Shown here: in pieces, positions 9,450-19,388 of the stretch
Position numbering within the stretch: the first letter of the stretch is position 1
How the letters are laid out: the number at the start of each line of letters is the position of its first letter
Assembly (NCBI GenBank): GCA_023955225.1
Contig: JAGSGJ010000011.1
Span: forward strand, 1-50,769
DNA length: 50,769 nt
From: Sulfurovum sp.
Lineage (GTDB): Bacteria; Campylobacterota; Campylobacteria; Campylobacterales; Sulfurovaceae
Direction of reading: 5' to 3'
Program-made: the position numbers and the translations under genes
The notes under the pieces: generated by a model
Seen by the model: only the letters and a program-made list of their open reading frames with translations
What the model was told of the DNA's origin: nothing
Database searches by the model: none

Positions 9450-11238
9450 ATTTAAGTACATCCATAATAATGGATTGTTTACCCGTCTATTATATCGCAT
9501 ACAGGAACTTTCAGCTATTCCCCTTTCTCTTTACGAAGAGGGTACAGACTACAGGATAGAAGCATCAGGAGAGCAGACTGAGCTGGAAACACTTGCAGAA
9601 CAGATATCCTCCCTTATTCCCCAGTCGATTTTCTTACAAGAGTATAAGATAGAAGAGATAGATCAAGAAGAAGATAGTGAAAGTACTTCTGTTCCTTTAT
9701 CCAATAATGATGCTGTATTTGAAGTACCATATTGTCCTGAATGCCAAGAGAATGTGATCAAAACATTAAACCCATTTACATCATGTTCTGTTTGTGAGTT
9801 TAGTGAAAGTTCACTTTCTATGGAAGACCTAACTATATTTACGGGTATTTCAGCTCCAACAGAGGAAGCATTTTTTATAAAAGTAGCAAATACTATAAGT
9901 GAAAAAGGTGAGATTGTTTTACCTACCTATAATGGTATTCGTCATTTTTCCCTGTTAAGTACTGATGAAGAGAATAACGAAGGTATATTATTTTGTAATC
10001 CTACTGACATTTCAGACAAGTTTCTTATCACTCAAGGTGAGCTAGACTCTCTGATGATGGTAGAAAAACCTACAGTTCGTTTAAAAGCAAAATTAATGCT
10101 ACGTTCTGAATATGAATTGAATGAACCTTTTTATCCTGTCTTCTTTGCTGATGACAAAATAACATTGGCTTTCTCAACAGCTTTGAGAAACAAAGGCATC
10201 GATGCTGTTTATTGTGATCAGATAACGACACTTCGTGTTGCTAGCGCATTAGATGAGCATCTCATTGTGACATCTGGGCGTGATATGTTGCCTTGGAGTG
10301 CTCCTTTGCAGTTAAAAAATCCTTCATTTTGTGAGTACGGTGACTTTCAGGCATATGGAGATACAAATGGATTGCAAGTTGATACAAAACTTGACCTAGG
10401 AAATCGACCTTTCATACGCTATGTAGCCAATGATGAAATATCTCAGGTGAGTAATGCTATACGTTTTGAACCGGCACATGCAGCACAGCGTTCTATTGTC
10501 CTTGAGCATAAACTAGAAGGTCAAGCGCTTTGTGGTATACATTTTAGCCGTGAGCATAGATCCCATATATTTTGTTATTCGGGCAAGATAGGTTATACAC
10601 CGATGGTACTATTCAGAGATGAACATATCACTCAACCTAGAGATTTGATTGAAGCTATAGCAGCCATGGATGAGGGCGGAATGCGACTGGTTCAGAATTT
10701 TAAAAACACTTTTCCTGAGTTACATGAAAAGATAGAACAGCATGAGTTTAAGACGCATACAGATATCTCTGATCTTACGAAACTCTGGTCTATGGCAGCT
10801 ATTTTTATCGGCTTATATGAAGGGGATGATGCACTAGTGTCATGTGAAGTACTTGAAACTACAGCCATTGAATTTGGTGGAAAATCAGGACCCCGTATCG
10901 ATTACAAGGTCATTAGTACAGAAGAAGGCTACCAGCTTGATCTAAGACTTGCTATACGTTCGGTTATGAGTTTTAAACTGGCCGGCCTTGATGATTATCT
11001 TCTTAGTTTTGGATTTATTGATTCTTTGGCAGATTTTATAGCTCAGCAGGCAGAAGACTCTGATGCAAATATAGGTATTAACGGAGTCACACTCAGTGGC
11101 GGGTTATTTGAAAACCGTCAGTTATTGATGCGTACCTATAATTCTCTGAGTGTGAACTATCCGATTTACAGAAATAAACGTTTGAGTATAGACAATGCCA
11201 ATGTCGCACTTGGAGCGATAACTCTTGGAAGTGAATAG
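9433..11238 (+). CDS. hydE: HydE: HypF C-terminal-domain-like hydrogenase protein
   Basis: Protein of 601 residues seen in hydABCDE operons of Helicobacter and Wolinella and needed there for an active hydrogenase; the chemistry is not established. A zinc-finger-like pair (CPEC and CSVC, near residues 109-131) and a C-terminal Kae1/HypF-like ATPase signature (LSGGLFENRQLL) followed by NVALGAITLG are visible, so it resembles HypF lacking the acylphosphatase domain. ATG at 9433 is used; an adjacent TTG at 9430 is possible. It overlaps the end of hydD by 17 bp and the start of hypF by 14 bp. Confidence 0.85.
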   Translation: MHIAFKFKYIHNNGLFTRLLYRIQELSAIPLSLYEEGTDYRIEASGEQTELETLAEQISSLIPQSIFLQEYKIEEIDQEEDSESTSVPLSNNDAVFEVPYCPECQENVIKTLNPFTSCSVCEFSESSLSMEDLTIFTGISAPTEEAFFIKVANTISEKGEIVLPTYNGIRHFSLLSTDEENNEGILFCNPTDISDKFLITQGELDSLMMVEKPTVRLKAKLMLRSEYELNEPFYPVFFADDKITLAFSTALRNKGIDAVYCDQITTLRVASALDEHLIVTSGRDMLPWSAPLQLKNPSFCEYGDFQAYGDTNGLQVDTKLDLGNRPFIRYVANDEISQVSNAIRFEPAHAAQRSIVLEHKLEGQALCGIHFSREHRSHIFCYSGKIGYTPMVLFRDEHITQPRDLIEAIAAMDEGGMRLVQNFKNTFPELHEKIEQHEFKTHTDISDLTKLWSMAAIFIGLYEGDDALVSCEVLETTAIEFGGKSGPRIDYKVISTEEGYQLDLRLAIRSVMSFKLAGLDDYLLSFGFIDSLADFIAQQAEDSDANIGINGVTLSGGLFENRQLLMRTYNSLSVNYPIYRNKRLSIDNANVALGAITLGSE

Positions 11239-13495
11239 AAAGCTTAACATTACCGGAGTTGTACAAGGCGTTGGTTTTCGCCCTTTTATCTATCAGCTTG
11301 CAGATCGTTACCATTTGAATGGATTTATATTAAACAGTACAGCTGGAGTAAGCGTAGAGGTCGAGGGTAAAGAAAATGCTATTGAAGCCTTTGTAGAAGC
11401 GCTACAACGAGAATTACCTCCACTTGCAAGTATCGATATGCTTTCAAGTGATGTAGGAGAGTATGTTGGCTATACACATTTTCAAATTCTTCAAAGTGAA
11501 ACACAAAATGATAAATCTGCTTTGGTTTCACCCGATATAGCTATCTGCGAAAATTGTCTGGAGGAGATGCATGACCCAAGTAACAGACGATACGCTTATC
11601 CTTTTATAAACTGTACAGACTGTGGACCACGTTACAGTATCATCGAAACACTTCCCTATGACAGACCTAACACCTCTATGCAGTCTTTTACCATGTGTGA
11701 AGCTTGCCAACGTGAGTACACTAATCCTCTGGATCGCCGTTTCCATGCACAACCCATTAGCTGTCCTGACTGTGGGCCTACACTCAGGTTACTAGATACA
11801 GACCATAAAGTGTTAGAAGAGGGTAATACTGCTGTAAGATTGACAGCAGATGCCATCAAAAAGGGTGCTATTGTTGCAGTTAAAGGTCTTGGTGGCTTTC
11901 ATCTGGTTTGTGATGCAACCAATACCGAGGCTGTAGAAGAGCTAAGAAAACGCAAAGTAAGATCAGTCAAGCCTTTTGCAGTAATGTTTCAAGATAGTGA
12001 AATGCTAAAAGCATCTGCAGATATATCTCCAGAGGAAACAGAACTTATCACATCCAAAGAGAAGCCTATCGTCATCGTTACAAAGTCTTCCCACAGTATG
12101 ATCAGTGATCTTGTGGCTCCTGGCATTGACCGAATAGGCGTTTTTCTTTCCTATACACCACTACATCATCTTCTACTCAAAGAGGTTTCTGTTCCCCTTG
12201 TCGCAACAAGTGCTAATCGCAGTAATGAACCGATCATACGAAACGGTAGTGAATTACTTGAAAAACTTGGCTCTGTAGTTGATCTGGTACTGGATCATGA
12301 TCGTGACATTGTCAATGCAAATGATGATAGTGTCCTGCAAATGGCTGGCAATGAGAAGATTACATTGCGTCTCTCCAGAGGCTATGCCCCAAAGAGCATG
12401 AAACTGCCATTTAAAAGTGAAAAAAAGATACTCGCCGTTGGGGCAAATCAAAAAAACAGTATCACTATGGTCTTTGAAGACACACTCATTATAAGTCCCT
12501 ATATAGGTGATTTGAACTCGCTGGAAGCGTTTGAATATTTTGAACGAACACTTGACTCTTTTAAACGTTTCTATGATTTTGAACCTGATGTCATAGTTTA
12601 TGACAAACACCCCGAATACATGACGACAAAATGGGCAAAACAATTCAAAATGGATCATCCAAAAGTTAAGAATATAGAAGTACAGCACCATTATGCCCAT
12701 CTGCTTGCAACTATGTCAGAGTTTAACTTAGAGGGAAAAATTTTGGGCTTTGCTTTTGATGGTACAGGGTATGGAGATGATGGAACCATATGGGGTGGTG
12801 AGGTCATGATAGCAGATAATCAAAACTATGAACGTATCTATAATTTTGCTCCTTTTAGGCTTTTGGGTGGAGAGAGAGCGATTAAAGAGCCTTGTAGATC
12901 TGCACTTGCTCTCTTATTTGAATCCTATACTCTAGATGAGATATATTCGCTCAAGTTATCGACTTTAGAACAGTTCTCACAAGATAAGATCAACATCCTG
13001 CATCGTGCGTGGGAGCAAGATATCAATGCCCCGTTGAGCAGTTCAGTGGGAAGACTCTTTGATGCTGTTGCAAGCTTTGCAGATATAGTACATGTATCAA
13101 GTTTTGAAGGGGAGAGTGGCTTACTAATGGAACAGTATATTGATGAAAAAATCACAGGAATCTTCGATTTTGAGATAGATAATGGCATTATCAACCTACA
13201 ACCCATGATAGAATCTATGATAAAAATGAAAGATAAAAAAGAGATCGTATCTACTTTTTTCAATACACTCATAGAAATGATTTTTTACATAGCTAATAAT
13301 CATACTGAACTGCCAATGCTCTTTTCCGGTGGTGTTTTCCAAAACAAGGTTTTGGTAGACAAAATAAGTAAACGGTGCAAAGCAAAGAATCGTACCTTTT
13401 ATTTTCAAAATGAAACAGCTATCAATGATGGTGGAATAGCACTTGGACAGGCTTGGTTTGCCCTACATACTCTCTCTAAAGAAGAAGCACAATGA
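11225..13495 (+). CDS. hypF: Carbamoyltransferase HypF
   Basis: Makes the thiocarbamate on HypE from carbamoyl phosphate, the first step of cyanide-ligand synthesis for NiFe sites. Domains in order: acylphosphatase (GVVQGVGFRPF, residues ~10-20), two zinc fingers (CENC and CTDC; CEAC and CPDC, ~100-180), YrdC-like (VKGLGGFHLVCDA, ~215-375) and the Kae1-like carbamoyltransferase (VQHHYAHLLA, then FAFDGTGYGDDG and FSGGVFQNKVL). At 756 residues it is full length. The start is TTG at 11225 (GTG at 11231 is an alternative), overlapping the end of hydE. Its C-terminal domain is paralogous to that of HydE next door. Confidence 0.95.
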   Translation: MEVNRKLNITGVVQGVGFRPFIYQLADRYHLNGFILNSTAGVSVEVEGKENAIEAFVEALQRELPPLASIDMLSSDVGEYVGYTHFQILQSETQNDKSALVSPDIAICENCLEEMHDPSNRRYAYPFINCTDCGPRYSIIETLPYDRPNTSMQSFTMCEACQREYTNPLDRRFHAQPISCPDCGPTLRLLDTDHKVLEEGNTAVRLTADAIKKGAIVAVKGLGGFHLVCDATNTEAVEELRKRKVRSVKPFAVMFQDSEMLKASADISPEETELITSKEKPIVIVTKSSHSMISDLVAPGIDRIGVFLSYTPLHHLLLKEVSVPLVATSANRSNEPIIRNGSELLEKLGSVVDLVLDHDRDIVNANDDSVLQMAGNEKITLRLSRGYAPKSMKLPFKSEKKILAVGANQKNSITMVFEDTLIISPYIGDLNSLEAFEYFERTLDSFKRFYDFEPDVIVYDKHPEYMTTKWAKQFKMDHPKVKNIEVQHHYAHLLATMSEFNLEGKILGFAFDGTGYGDDGTIWGGEVMIADNQNYERIYNFAPFRLLGGERAIKEPCRSALALLFESYTLDEIYSLKLSTLEQFSQDKINILHRAWEQDINAPLSSSVGRLFDAVASFADIVHVSSFEGESGLLMEQYIDEKITGIFDFEIDNGIINLQPMIESMIKMKDKKEIVSTFFNTLIEMIFYIANNHTELPMLFSGGVFQNKVLVDKISKRCKAKNRTFYFQNETAINDGGIALGQAWFALHTLSKEEAQ

Positions 13496-13575
13496 AGACG
13501 CATATATTTAAACACAATTTTATGAAAAGACTCTATAATTAAGTATATAAGGGCATATCTAGAAAGGAAAGTAAG

Positions 13576-14217
13576 ATGGAAGCAGGTCTAGTACTCATTT
13601 TCTGGTATGGTATGTTACATGCATTTGGTCCAGATCATCTTACTGCTATTGCCGATTTTTCTATAGGGAAGAATAAACATAAGACTTTATTGATCACTTC
13701 AGTGTTTGCCTTTGGGCATGGACTTAGTCTTTTTATCTTTGCAAAAATACTCCAACATACTGAATTATCCGAAGATATTTTAGCCTATGGCGATATGATC
13801 TCCGCTATAGTTATTATGGGTATGGGTGCGTATCTACTTTTTATGGTTTTTACACATCGTATACAACTACGCAAACATACACATGAAGATAAAGAGCATA
13901 TACACATTTGGTTTGGAAAGTCACATGAACATAATAATGGTGTAGAAAACACTTCTTCTTTTGCATTAGGACTTTTAATGGGAGCAGGAGGTGTAAGAGG
14001 TATGCTGATTACCCTTGGCGCAGTGCAAGGTGGCGTTGTAGATTTAACGATGGTAGGTCTGTTTACATTAGGAGTTATGCTCGTATTTATAGCATTTGGA
14101 ATGTTAATATTGTATCTCAACCAAAACTTTTTGGGTAATCTAGAAAATGTAAGAAGAGCATTTGCAACAGCAGGTTTAATCTCTGTGATTGTTGGAACCA
14201 ATATATTATTAGGATAA
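13576..14217 (+). CDS. Nickel permease-like membrane protein
   Basis: Integral membrane protein of 213 residues with about six hydrophobic segments. HAFGPDHLTAI in helix I resembles the metal-binding helix of UreH and RcnA/NiCoT transporters; a second motif, FAFGHG, follows, and a His-rich cytoplasmic loop (HTHEDKEHIHIW ... HEH, near residues 90-120) separates the two halves. Placed between hypF and hypB, it most likely imports Ni2+ for the hydrogenase. The distance from hypF is 80 bp with a strong ribosome site (AAAGGAAAG) before ATG. Confidence 0.78.
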   Translation: MEAGLVLIFWYGMLHAFGPDHLTAIADFSIGKNKHKTLLITSVFAFGHGLSLFIFAKILQHTELSEDILAYGDMISAIVIMGMGAYLLFMVFTHRIQLRKHTHEDKEHIHIWFGKSHEHNNGVENTSSFALGLLMGAGGVRGMLITLGAVQGGVVDLTMVGLFTLGVMLVFIAFGMLILYLNQNFLGNLENVRRAFATAGLISVIVGTNILLG

Positions 14218-14226
14218 AGGAAAAGT

Positions 14227-15009
14227 ATGTGTACAGATTGTGGGTGTAGTATAACAGATAGTGCGATGGAGCATATTCATAGAGACGAAGAGCATAGCCA
14301 TTCACATGACCATCAAAAAGCACATGAGCATTTACATCATAATCCACAACTCAACGATGCTAAAACCATCTCTGTGATTCAAAAGATCTTAGATAAAAAT
14401 GACCATGAAGCTGAGCACAATAGACAGCATTTTGACAGTAAAGGTATATTGGGTATTAACCTTATGAGCAGCCCTGGTAGTGGGAAAACTACACTGCTGG
14501 AGCATATGGCAGATGTGGCAGATTTTAAATTTGCTGTAGTTGAGGGTGATCTGGAAACCACTAAAGATGCCGACAGACTTAAAGCAAAAGGCATACCCGC
14601 GATGCAGATACAAACAGGTTCCGCTTGTCACTTAGATGCATTTATGGTTCATAAGGGCTTACATGATATGCCACTGGATGATCTAGACGTATGTTTTGTC
14701 GAAAATGTAGGGAATCTTGTTTGTCCTGCTTCTTATGATGTCGGTACACATTTAAACATTGTTCTTGTCTCGGTGCCTGAGGGAGAAGATAAAATAGCCA
14801 AATATCCTGTGATGTTTCGTCAAGCTGATCTTGTACTCATCACAAAAACAGATCTACTACCATACTTCAAGTATGATATAGAAAATGAAAAATCAGAAGC
14901 CAGACGTATTAAACCCAATGTAGATATACTGGAAGTCAATATCAATGATACTAAGTCAGTGCAATCGGTCGTAGACTGGATCAATTTTAAACGAAAAATG
15001 AGAGGTTAA
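14227..15009 (+). CDS. hypB: Hydrogenase nickel-incorporation GTPase HypB
   Basis: GTPase that delivers nickel to the large-subunit precursor together with HypA. The 260-residue protein has an N-terminal CTDCGC metal motif, a His-rich stretch (residues ~18-42) likely to store nickel, the P-loop SSPGSGKTT near residue 81, and the inter-subunit metal motif region (GSACHLDA) near residue 134. The start lies 9 bp after the permease stop, and hypC follows after 1 bp. Confidence 0.96.
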   Translation: MCTDCGCSITDSAMEHIHRDEEHSHSHDHQKAHEHLHHNPQLNDAKTISVIQKILDKNDHEAEHNRQHFDSKGILGINLMSSPGSGKTTLLEHMADVADFKFAVVEGDLETTKDADRLKAKGIPAMQIQTGSACHLDAFMVHKGLHDMPLDDLDVCFVENVGNLVCPASYDVGTHLNIVLVSVPEGEDKIAKYPVMFRQADLVLITKTDLLPYFKYDIENEKSEARRIKPNVDILEVNINDTKSVQSVVDWINFKRKMRG

Positions 15010-15010
15010 T

Positions 15011-15298
15011 ATGTGTTTATCCATTCCAAGTAAAGTAGTTGAAGTTGATGAAAATAATATGGCAACCGTCGACACAATGGGAATCAAACGTCATGTAAGC
15101 CTTGATCTTATAGCTGATGAGATAAACATAGGTGACTATATACTCATACATGTTGGTTTTGCTATGAATAAAATAGATGAAGATGAAGCCTTAAAAAGCC
15201 TGGAAGTCTATCGAGAAATGCTTGAAGCAATGGAAGAAGAAGAGAGACGGCAAGTGATTGAATCGGATGACAATTGCGACGCTAGAGGCGAAGGATGA
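15011..15298 (+). CDS. hypC: Hydrogenase assembly chaperone HypC
   Basis: Small chaperone that carries the Fe(CN)2CO unit between HypD and the large subunit. It begins MCLSIPSKV, in which Cys2 is the essential ligand, and has the typical GDYILIHVGFAMNKI motif. At 95 residues it is slightly long, with an acidic C-terminal tail. Its stop overlaps the hypD ATG (ATGA). Confidence 0.95.
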   Translation: MCLSIPSKVVEVDENNMATVDTMGIKRHVSLDLIADEINIGDYILIHVGFAMNKIDEDEALKSLEVYREMLEAMEEEERRQVIESDDNCDARGEG

Positions 15299-16416
15299 GT
15301 GAACTACAGCTCAAAGATCTCTATGATGGATTTCGAGATCCTGATGTTATTAAAGCATTGGCTAAAACGATCACTGAAGAGGCAAAAAATTTAAAAGAGC
15401 CGTTAAAGATCATGGAAGTGTGTGGTGGTCATACCCATACGATTATGAAATACGGTCTGAAACAACTGCTTCCTGAAAATATTGATTTTATACATGGGCC
15501 TGGTTGTCCAGTGTGCATCATGCCTAAAGAACGGATCGATCATGCCATTGCTTTAGCACAGATGGAAAATACTATTTTATTGACACTGGGTGATATGATC
15601 CGTGTGCCTGGATCTACAAGTTCTTTAGCTGTAGAACGTGCTAATGGATGTGACATACAAGCACTTTACTCACCTTTGGATGCGATCAAGGTCGCACTTG
15701 AAAATCCGAACAAAAATGTTATTTTCTTTGCTATAGGTTTTGAAACAACAACGCCTATGACAGCAGCATTACTAGAGCAAGTCGAAAAACGAGGTATCAC
15801 TAATCTTTATTTTCATATCAACCATGTCCTTGTACCTCCGGCAGTCGATGCCATTATGGCGGATGGTCAGGCAAAGATAAATGCGTTTATTGGTCCTGCA
15901 CATGTCAGTGTGATCAGTGGAGCGAAGATTTATGAGCCATTACCTAAGATGTATGCAGCACCTGTAGTTGTCAGTGGCTTTGAGCCTATTGATGTACTAC
16001 AGAGTATTTTGATGATCGTTAGACAGAAGAATGAAGATCGTTGTGAAATGGAGATTCAATACAGTCGGTCTGTGACGTTAGAAGGCAATACAAAAGCACA
16101 GGAAATCATCGAAAAGTTTATGGAACCCCGTGAACATTTTCGCTGGCGTGGTATAGGTGACATTCCTCATAGTGCACTTGGACTAAGAGAAGAGTATGCT
16201 GCTTATGATGCAGAAAAGAGTTTTGCCGATATTCTACCAACAGAACCCATTGACGACCATAAGCTTTGTATCTGTGGAACGATCCTTAAGGGATTGGCAA
16301 AACCAAATGACTGTAAGGTATTTGGAACTGCTTGTACTCCGAATAATCCTATGGGTAGCTGTATGGTCAGTTCAGAAGGTGCATGTAATGCCTATTACCG
16401 TTATGGAGAAATTTAA
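15295..16416 (+). CDS. hypD: Hydrogenase maturation Fe-S protein HypD
   Basis: Scaffold on which the Fe(CN)2CO group is assembled. Family motifs are present: EVCGGHTH (iron-binding cysteine, near residue 42), GPGCPVC near residue 67, GFETTTP near residue 152, and the C-terminal cysteines for the 4Fe-4S cluster (LCICG, FGTACTP, GSCMVSSEGAC). At 373 residues it is full length. It overlaps hypC by 4 bp; 82 bp separate it from hypE. Confidence 0.96.
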   Translation: MSELQLKDLYDGFRDPDVIKALAKTITEEAKNLKEPLKIMEVCGGHTHTIMKYGLKQLLPENIDFIHGPGCPVCIMPKERIDHAIALAQMENTILLTLGDMIRVPGSTSSLAVERANGCDIQALYSPLDAIKVALENPNKNVIFFAIGFETTTPMTAALLEQVEKRGITNLYFHINHVLVPPAVDAIMADGQAKINAFIGPAHVSVISGAKIYEPLPKMYAAPVVVSGFEPIDVLQSILMIVRQKNEDRCEMEIQYSRSVTLEGNTKAQEIIEKFMEPREHFRWRGIGDIPHSALGLREEYAAYDAEKSFADILPTEPIDDHKLCICGTILKGLAKPNDCKVFGTACTPNNPMGSCMVSSEGACNAYYRYGEI

Positions 16417-16498
16417 ATGATAAGAGTTACAAGCGTTAAAACGCAGTGTAATAAGTCACTAAATGATTTATTTGAAACTCAGTACAGAGAGGCACTAA

Positions 16499-17506
16499 AT
16501 GCCGAGTCGTAAACAGATACAATTAAGCCACGGTGGTGGTGGTGAAGAGACCAACAGCCTCATACATGATCTCTTTTATCATCATTTTTCCAATGATATT
16601 CTATTGGCTGCAGAGGATGCTGCTGTCTTGGAAGTCAAAAGCAAGATCGCTTTTACAACAGACAGTTTTACAGTAAGTCCCATTTTTTTTAATGGAGGCA
16701 ACATCGGTAAACTTGCTATTGCTGGTACGGTAAATGATCTTGCTATGATGGGTGCAAAACCTCTCTATTTGAGTTCCTCATTTATGATTGAAGAAGGATT
16801 TCCGTTTGATGACTTGGAGATTATCGTCAAAGCGATGGCAGAAGAACTTAAACACTCTGGAGCAAAAATAGTCTGTGGCGATACCAAGGTGGTTCCCAAA
16901 GGTGCAGTAGACCAGATATTTATCAATACTTCAGGCATAGGAGAGATAGAAAAAGAGGGGATCTCGGCGAATAATCTTCATGAAGGAGATGTCATTATCG
17001 TTTCTGGTGATGTAGGACGTCATGGTGCTGCTATACTGATGGAACGTGAAGGTTTGGGAATAAGCGGTGACCTTCAAAGTGATTGTGCCACATTATGGCC
17101 AGCAGTTCAAGCTTTGATAGATGCCAATGTCACTATCTCTGCGATGCGTGATGCAACACGTGGCGGTCTTTCTGCCGTACTGAACGAATGGGCTGAACAA
17201 AGCACTGTATGTCTTGAAATAGAAGAGGCAAGTATACCTGTAGATGATGCTGTGCAGGGAATATGCGAACTGTTTGGTTTTGAAGCGTTTGATTTTGCTA
17301 ATGAGGGTACATGTATACTTGCTGTACCACCAGAAGATGCAGAAATGGCAATAGAAGCACTTCAGAAAGTAAATGTCACAAAGAATGCGACAATAATCGG
17401 TCATGTAAGTATGAAAAAAGAGGGGAAGGTGATTCTCCATTCTGCCTATGGAAGCAGCCGTTATCTTGACTTGCCAAAAGGTGAACTTTTGCCTAGGATA
17501 TGTTAA
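16499..17506 (+). CDS. hypE: Hydrogenase maturation protein HypE
   Basis: ATP-dependent dehydratase that turns its own C-terminal thiocarbamate into the thiocyanate donating CN to iron. It has the AIRS-like opening LSHGGGGEETN, the AGTVNDLAMMGA and RDATRGGL motifs, and ends in PRIC, whose terminal cysteine carries the cyanide. Length 335 residues, full. hypA follows after 4 bp. Confidence 0.96.
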   Translation: MPSRKQIQLSHGGGGEETNSLIHDLFYHHFSNDILLAAEDAAVLEVKSKIAFTTDSFTVSPIFFNGGNIGKLAIAGTVNDLAMMGAKPLYLSSSFMIEEGFPFDDLEIIVKAMAEELKHSGAKIVCGDTKVVPKGAVDQIFINTSGIGEIEKEGISANNLHEGDVIIVSGDVGRHGAAILMEREGLGISGDLQSDCATLWPAVQALIDANVTISAMRDATRGGLSAVLNEWAEQSTVCLEIEEASIPVDDAVQGICELFGFEAFDFANEGTCILAVPPEDAEMAIEALQKVNVTKNATIIGHVSMKKEGKVILHSAYGSSRYLDLPKGELLPRIC

Positions 17507-17510
17507 CGAT

Positions 17511-17852
17511 ATGCATGAATATTCTATAGTTCAAGCTCTTTTGGAGCAATGTGAAGAGCATGCCAAAGCTAACGATTCAACAAAGGTTACCAAAGTAGTG
17601 ACGAAGATAGGAAAACTCAGCGGTGTAGAACCGCATTTACTGGAAACAGCCTTTGAAACATTCAAAGAGAAGACAGTATGTGATGGGGCAGAGTTTGTGA
17701 TGAACATCCAGGATCTTAAGCTCTACTGTAATGTATGTAAAGTAGAGAGTGAACAGAGTGAAGTGCGTTATCAATGTACACATTGTCAAAGTACAGATGT
17801 ATCTGTAGTTGATGGTGAAGATATGTATCTAATGACACTAGAGATGGAATAA
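17511..17852 (+). CDS. hypA: Hydrogenase nickel metallochaperone HypA
   Basis: Ni/Zn chaperone acting with HypB. The ATG at 17511 gives MHEYSIVQ, whose His2 is the nickel ligand, and a 113-residue protein of normal length; a longer in-frame reading extending upstream into hypE is not used. The zinc site is present as CNVC and CTHC (near residues 74 and 91). It is the last gene of the hydrogenase block and faces the convergent SLC13 gene 34 bp away; no clear terminator is visible between them. Confidence 0.95.
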   Translation: MHEYSIVQALLEQCEEHAKANDSTKVTKVVTKIGKLSGVEPHLLETAFETFKEKTVCDGAEFVMNIQDLKLYCNVCKVESEQSEVRYQCTHCQSTDVSVVDGEDMYLMTLEME

Positions 17853-17886
17853 AGAAAAACTCTTCACAAGTGTGTCAAAGTTACTC

Positions 17887-19239
17887 CTACAGTATATGTA
17901 TCCAAAATGACTGTGCCACTGTAACAATAAGCAGAATACCCAAAATATTAAAGACAATGCCATACGTCGCCATTGTTTTGATCGATACCACCCCTGAACT
18001 CATGGCAATAGCATTCGGTGGTGTGGCGATAGGCAGCATAAAGGCATAGGAAGCACAGATCGTTGCAACCATCATGATAAGTGTAGCATCTATACCAGTT
18101 TGTTCTGCTACTTTGTAAAGGATAGGAAGCAGGATAGAGATCAATGCAGTATTGCTTGTGATCTCTGTAGTAAATGTCACCATCGCAGCAAGGATAATCA
18201 AAAACACTACTATTGGCATGTTGGTAAATGAGATAAGATACGAGGCTATCTCAGTAGCCATACCGGTCTTAGTAAATGCAGCTGCAATCGCAAAACCGGC
18301 ACCAAAAAGAAACATAATACGGTAGGGAATACGATCTTTGTCATTCATCCAATCCAGTATAGAAAAAGGCGGGGCAAAAAGAAGCAGTCCTGCCGTAAGC
18401 AGTATACCTGGCTCACTCAATCCCAATCCATTATAGTATGGTTTGATAGGAGCATTGACTAAAAGCATTAGGATCAATCCAAAGATAACATAGAGTACTT
18501 TCTTTTGATTTCCATCAAGAGGTGTTCTACTAAGATCAGCTTCAATATGATGATTTTTAAGCCCTAGTCCCAATACAAAACCTACTGCAATAAACATTAC
18601 AAGAACTAAAGGTGCAACCATATATATCCACTGGATAAAAGGGATAGTTTCCATACCAAGCTCTTCCATAATACCCATAAGTATAAGGTTTGGCGGTGTA
18701 CCGATAGGTGTCAAGATACCCCCGATACTTGCCCCATAAGCGATACCCAATGCCAGACGCATTTTAAGTTTTACATCCTCTGTCAGAAAAAGAGCGATAG
18801 GAAGTAAAAGGAGGGTAGTGGTGGTGTTAGAAAGAACAGAACTTAAAAGTCCCGATGTGATGATCAAAGCAAATATGATACCTCTGGCAGAGCTTGGAAA
18901 AAGATTCAACATCCTAGAGGCTATAACTTTATGCAGACCAGTTTTCTCTACAGCAATCGCGATCAGAAATCCACCCAAAAAGAGGTATATAATAGGGTTA
19001 GCATAATTGACTGCCGTCTCTTTTGTAGATAAGACTCCAGCTGCAGGGAAAAAGATGATCGGTAACAGTGAGACTACAGCGAGAGGCAATCCTTCATTCG
19101 TCCAAAGTGTCACCATCAAGACAATAGCTGCTACCATCAATGACTGCTGCAGCGTAAAAAACAGTATCATCATCCCAAATGCTATCACCGCCAGTAAAAG
19201 TGCTATTAGAATTTTTTTTGTCTGTTCTGCCATTGTCAT
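17887..19239 (-). CDS. SLC13/DASS family anion:sodium symporter
   Basis: Membrane protein of about 450 residues with some 11-12 hydrophobic helices, typical of divalent anion:Na+ symporters for C4-dicarboxylates, sulfate or phosphate. The paired Ser-Asn-Thr signatures are visible as LSNTTTTLLLLPI and TSNTALISILLP, and the GTPPNLI and ATPPNAIAM motifs as in CitS/DASS members. ATG at 19239 is preferred because AAGGTATG precedes it. The substrate cannot be read from the sequence. It is a single-gene unit convergent with hypA. Confidence 0.88.
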   Translation of the reverse strand: MTMAEQTKKILIALLLAVIAFGMMILFFTLQQSLMVAAIVLMVTLWTNEGLPLAVVSLLPIIFFPAAGVLSTKETAVNYANPIIYLFLGGFLIAIAVEKTGLHKVIASRMLNLFPSSARGIIFALIITSGLLSSVLSNTTTTLLLLPIALFLTEDVKLKMRLALGIAYGASIGGILTPIGTPPNLILMGIMEELGMETIPFIQWIYMVAPLVLVMFIAVGFVLGLGLKNHHIEADLSRTPLDGNQKKVLYVIFGLILMLLVNAPIKPYYNGLGLSEPGILLTAGLLLFAPPFSILDWMNDKDRIPYRIMFLFGAGFAIAAAFTKTGMATEIASYLISFTNMPIVVFLIILAAMVTFTTEITSNTALISILLPILYKVAEQTGIDATLIMMVATICASYAFMLPIATPPNAIAMSSGVVSIKTMATYGIVFNILGILLIVTVAQSFWIHIL

Positions 19240-19388
19240 GATACATACCTTGATTGTCAATTCTTGTTTTTTATTGTGCCTCAAAAAACTTAAGGGTAGC
19301 TCTAAAATAAATAATTATAAATCATTTACACATTGATTGCACACTTTAATTCTATACTTTAAATAATAAAATCTTAGAAGGATTAAGT

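Noticed and set aside
13785..14201. 138-codon minus-strand frame opposite the nickel permease gene
   Set aside because: Antisense shadow of a clear membrane protein gene; no domain of its own.
16417..16512. A 31-codon reading frame between hypD and hypE starting right after the hypD stop
   Set aside because: No good ribosome site, no recognisable sequence, and it overlaps the hypE start; probably chance.
17448..17852. Longer HypA starting at 17448
   Set aside because: HypA needs the N-terminal MHE with His2 as nickel ligand; that start is at 17511.
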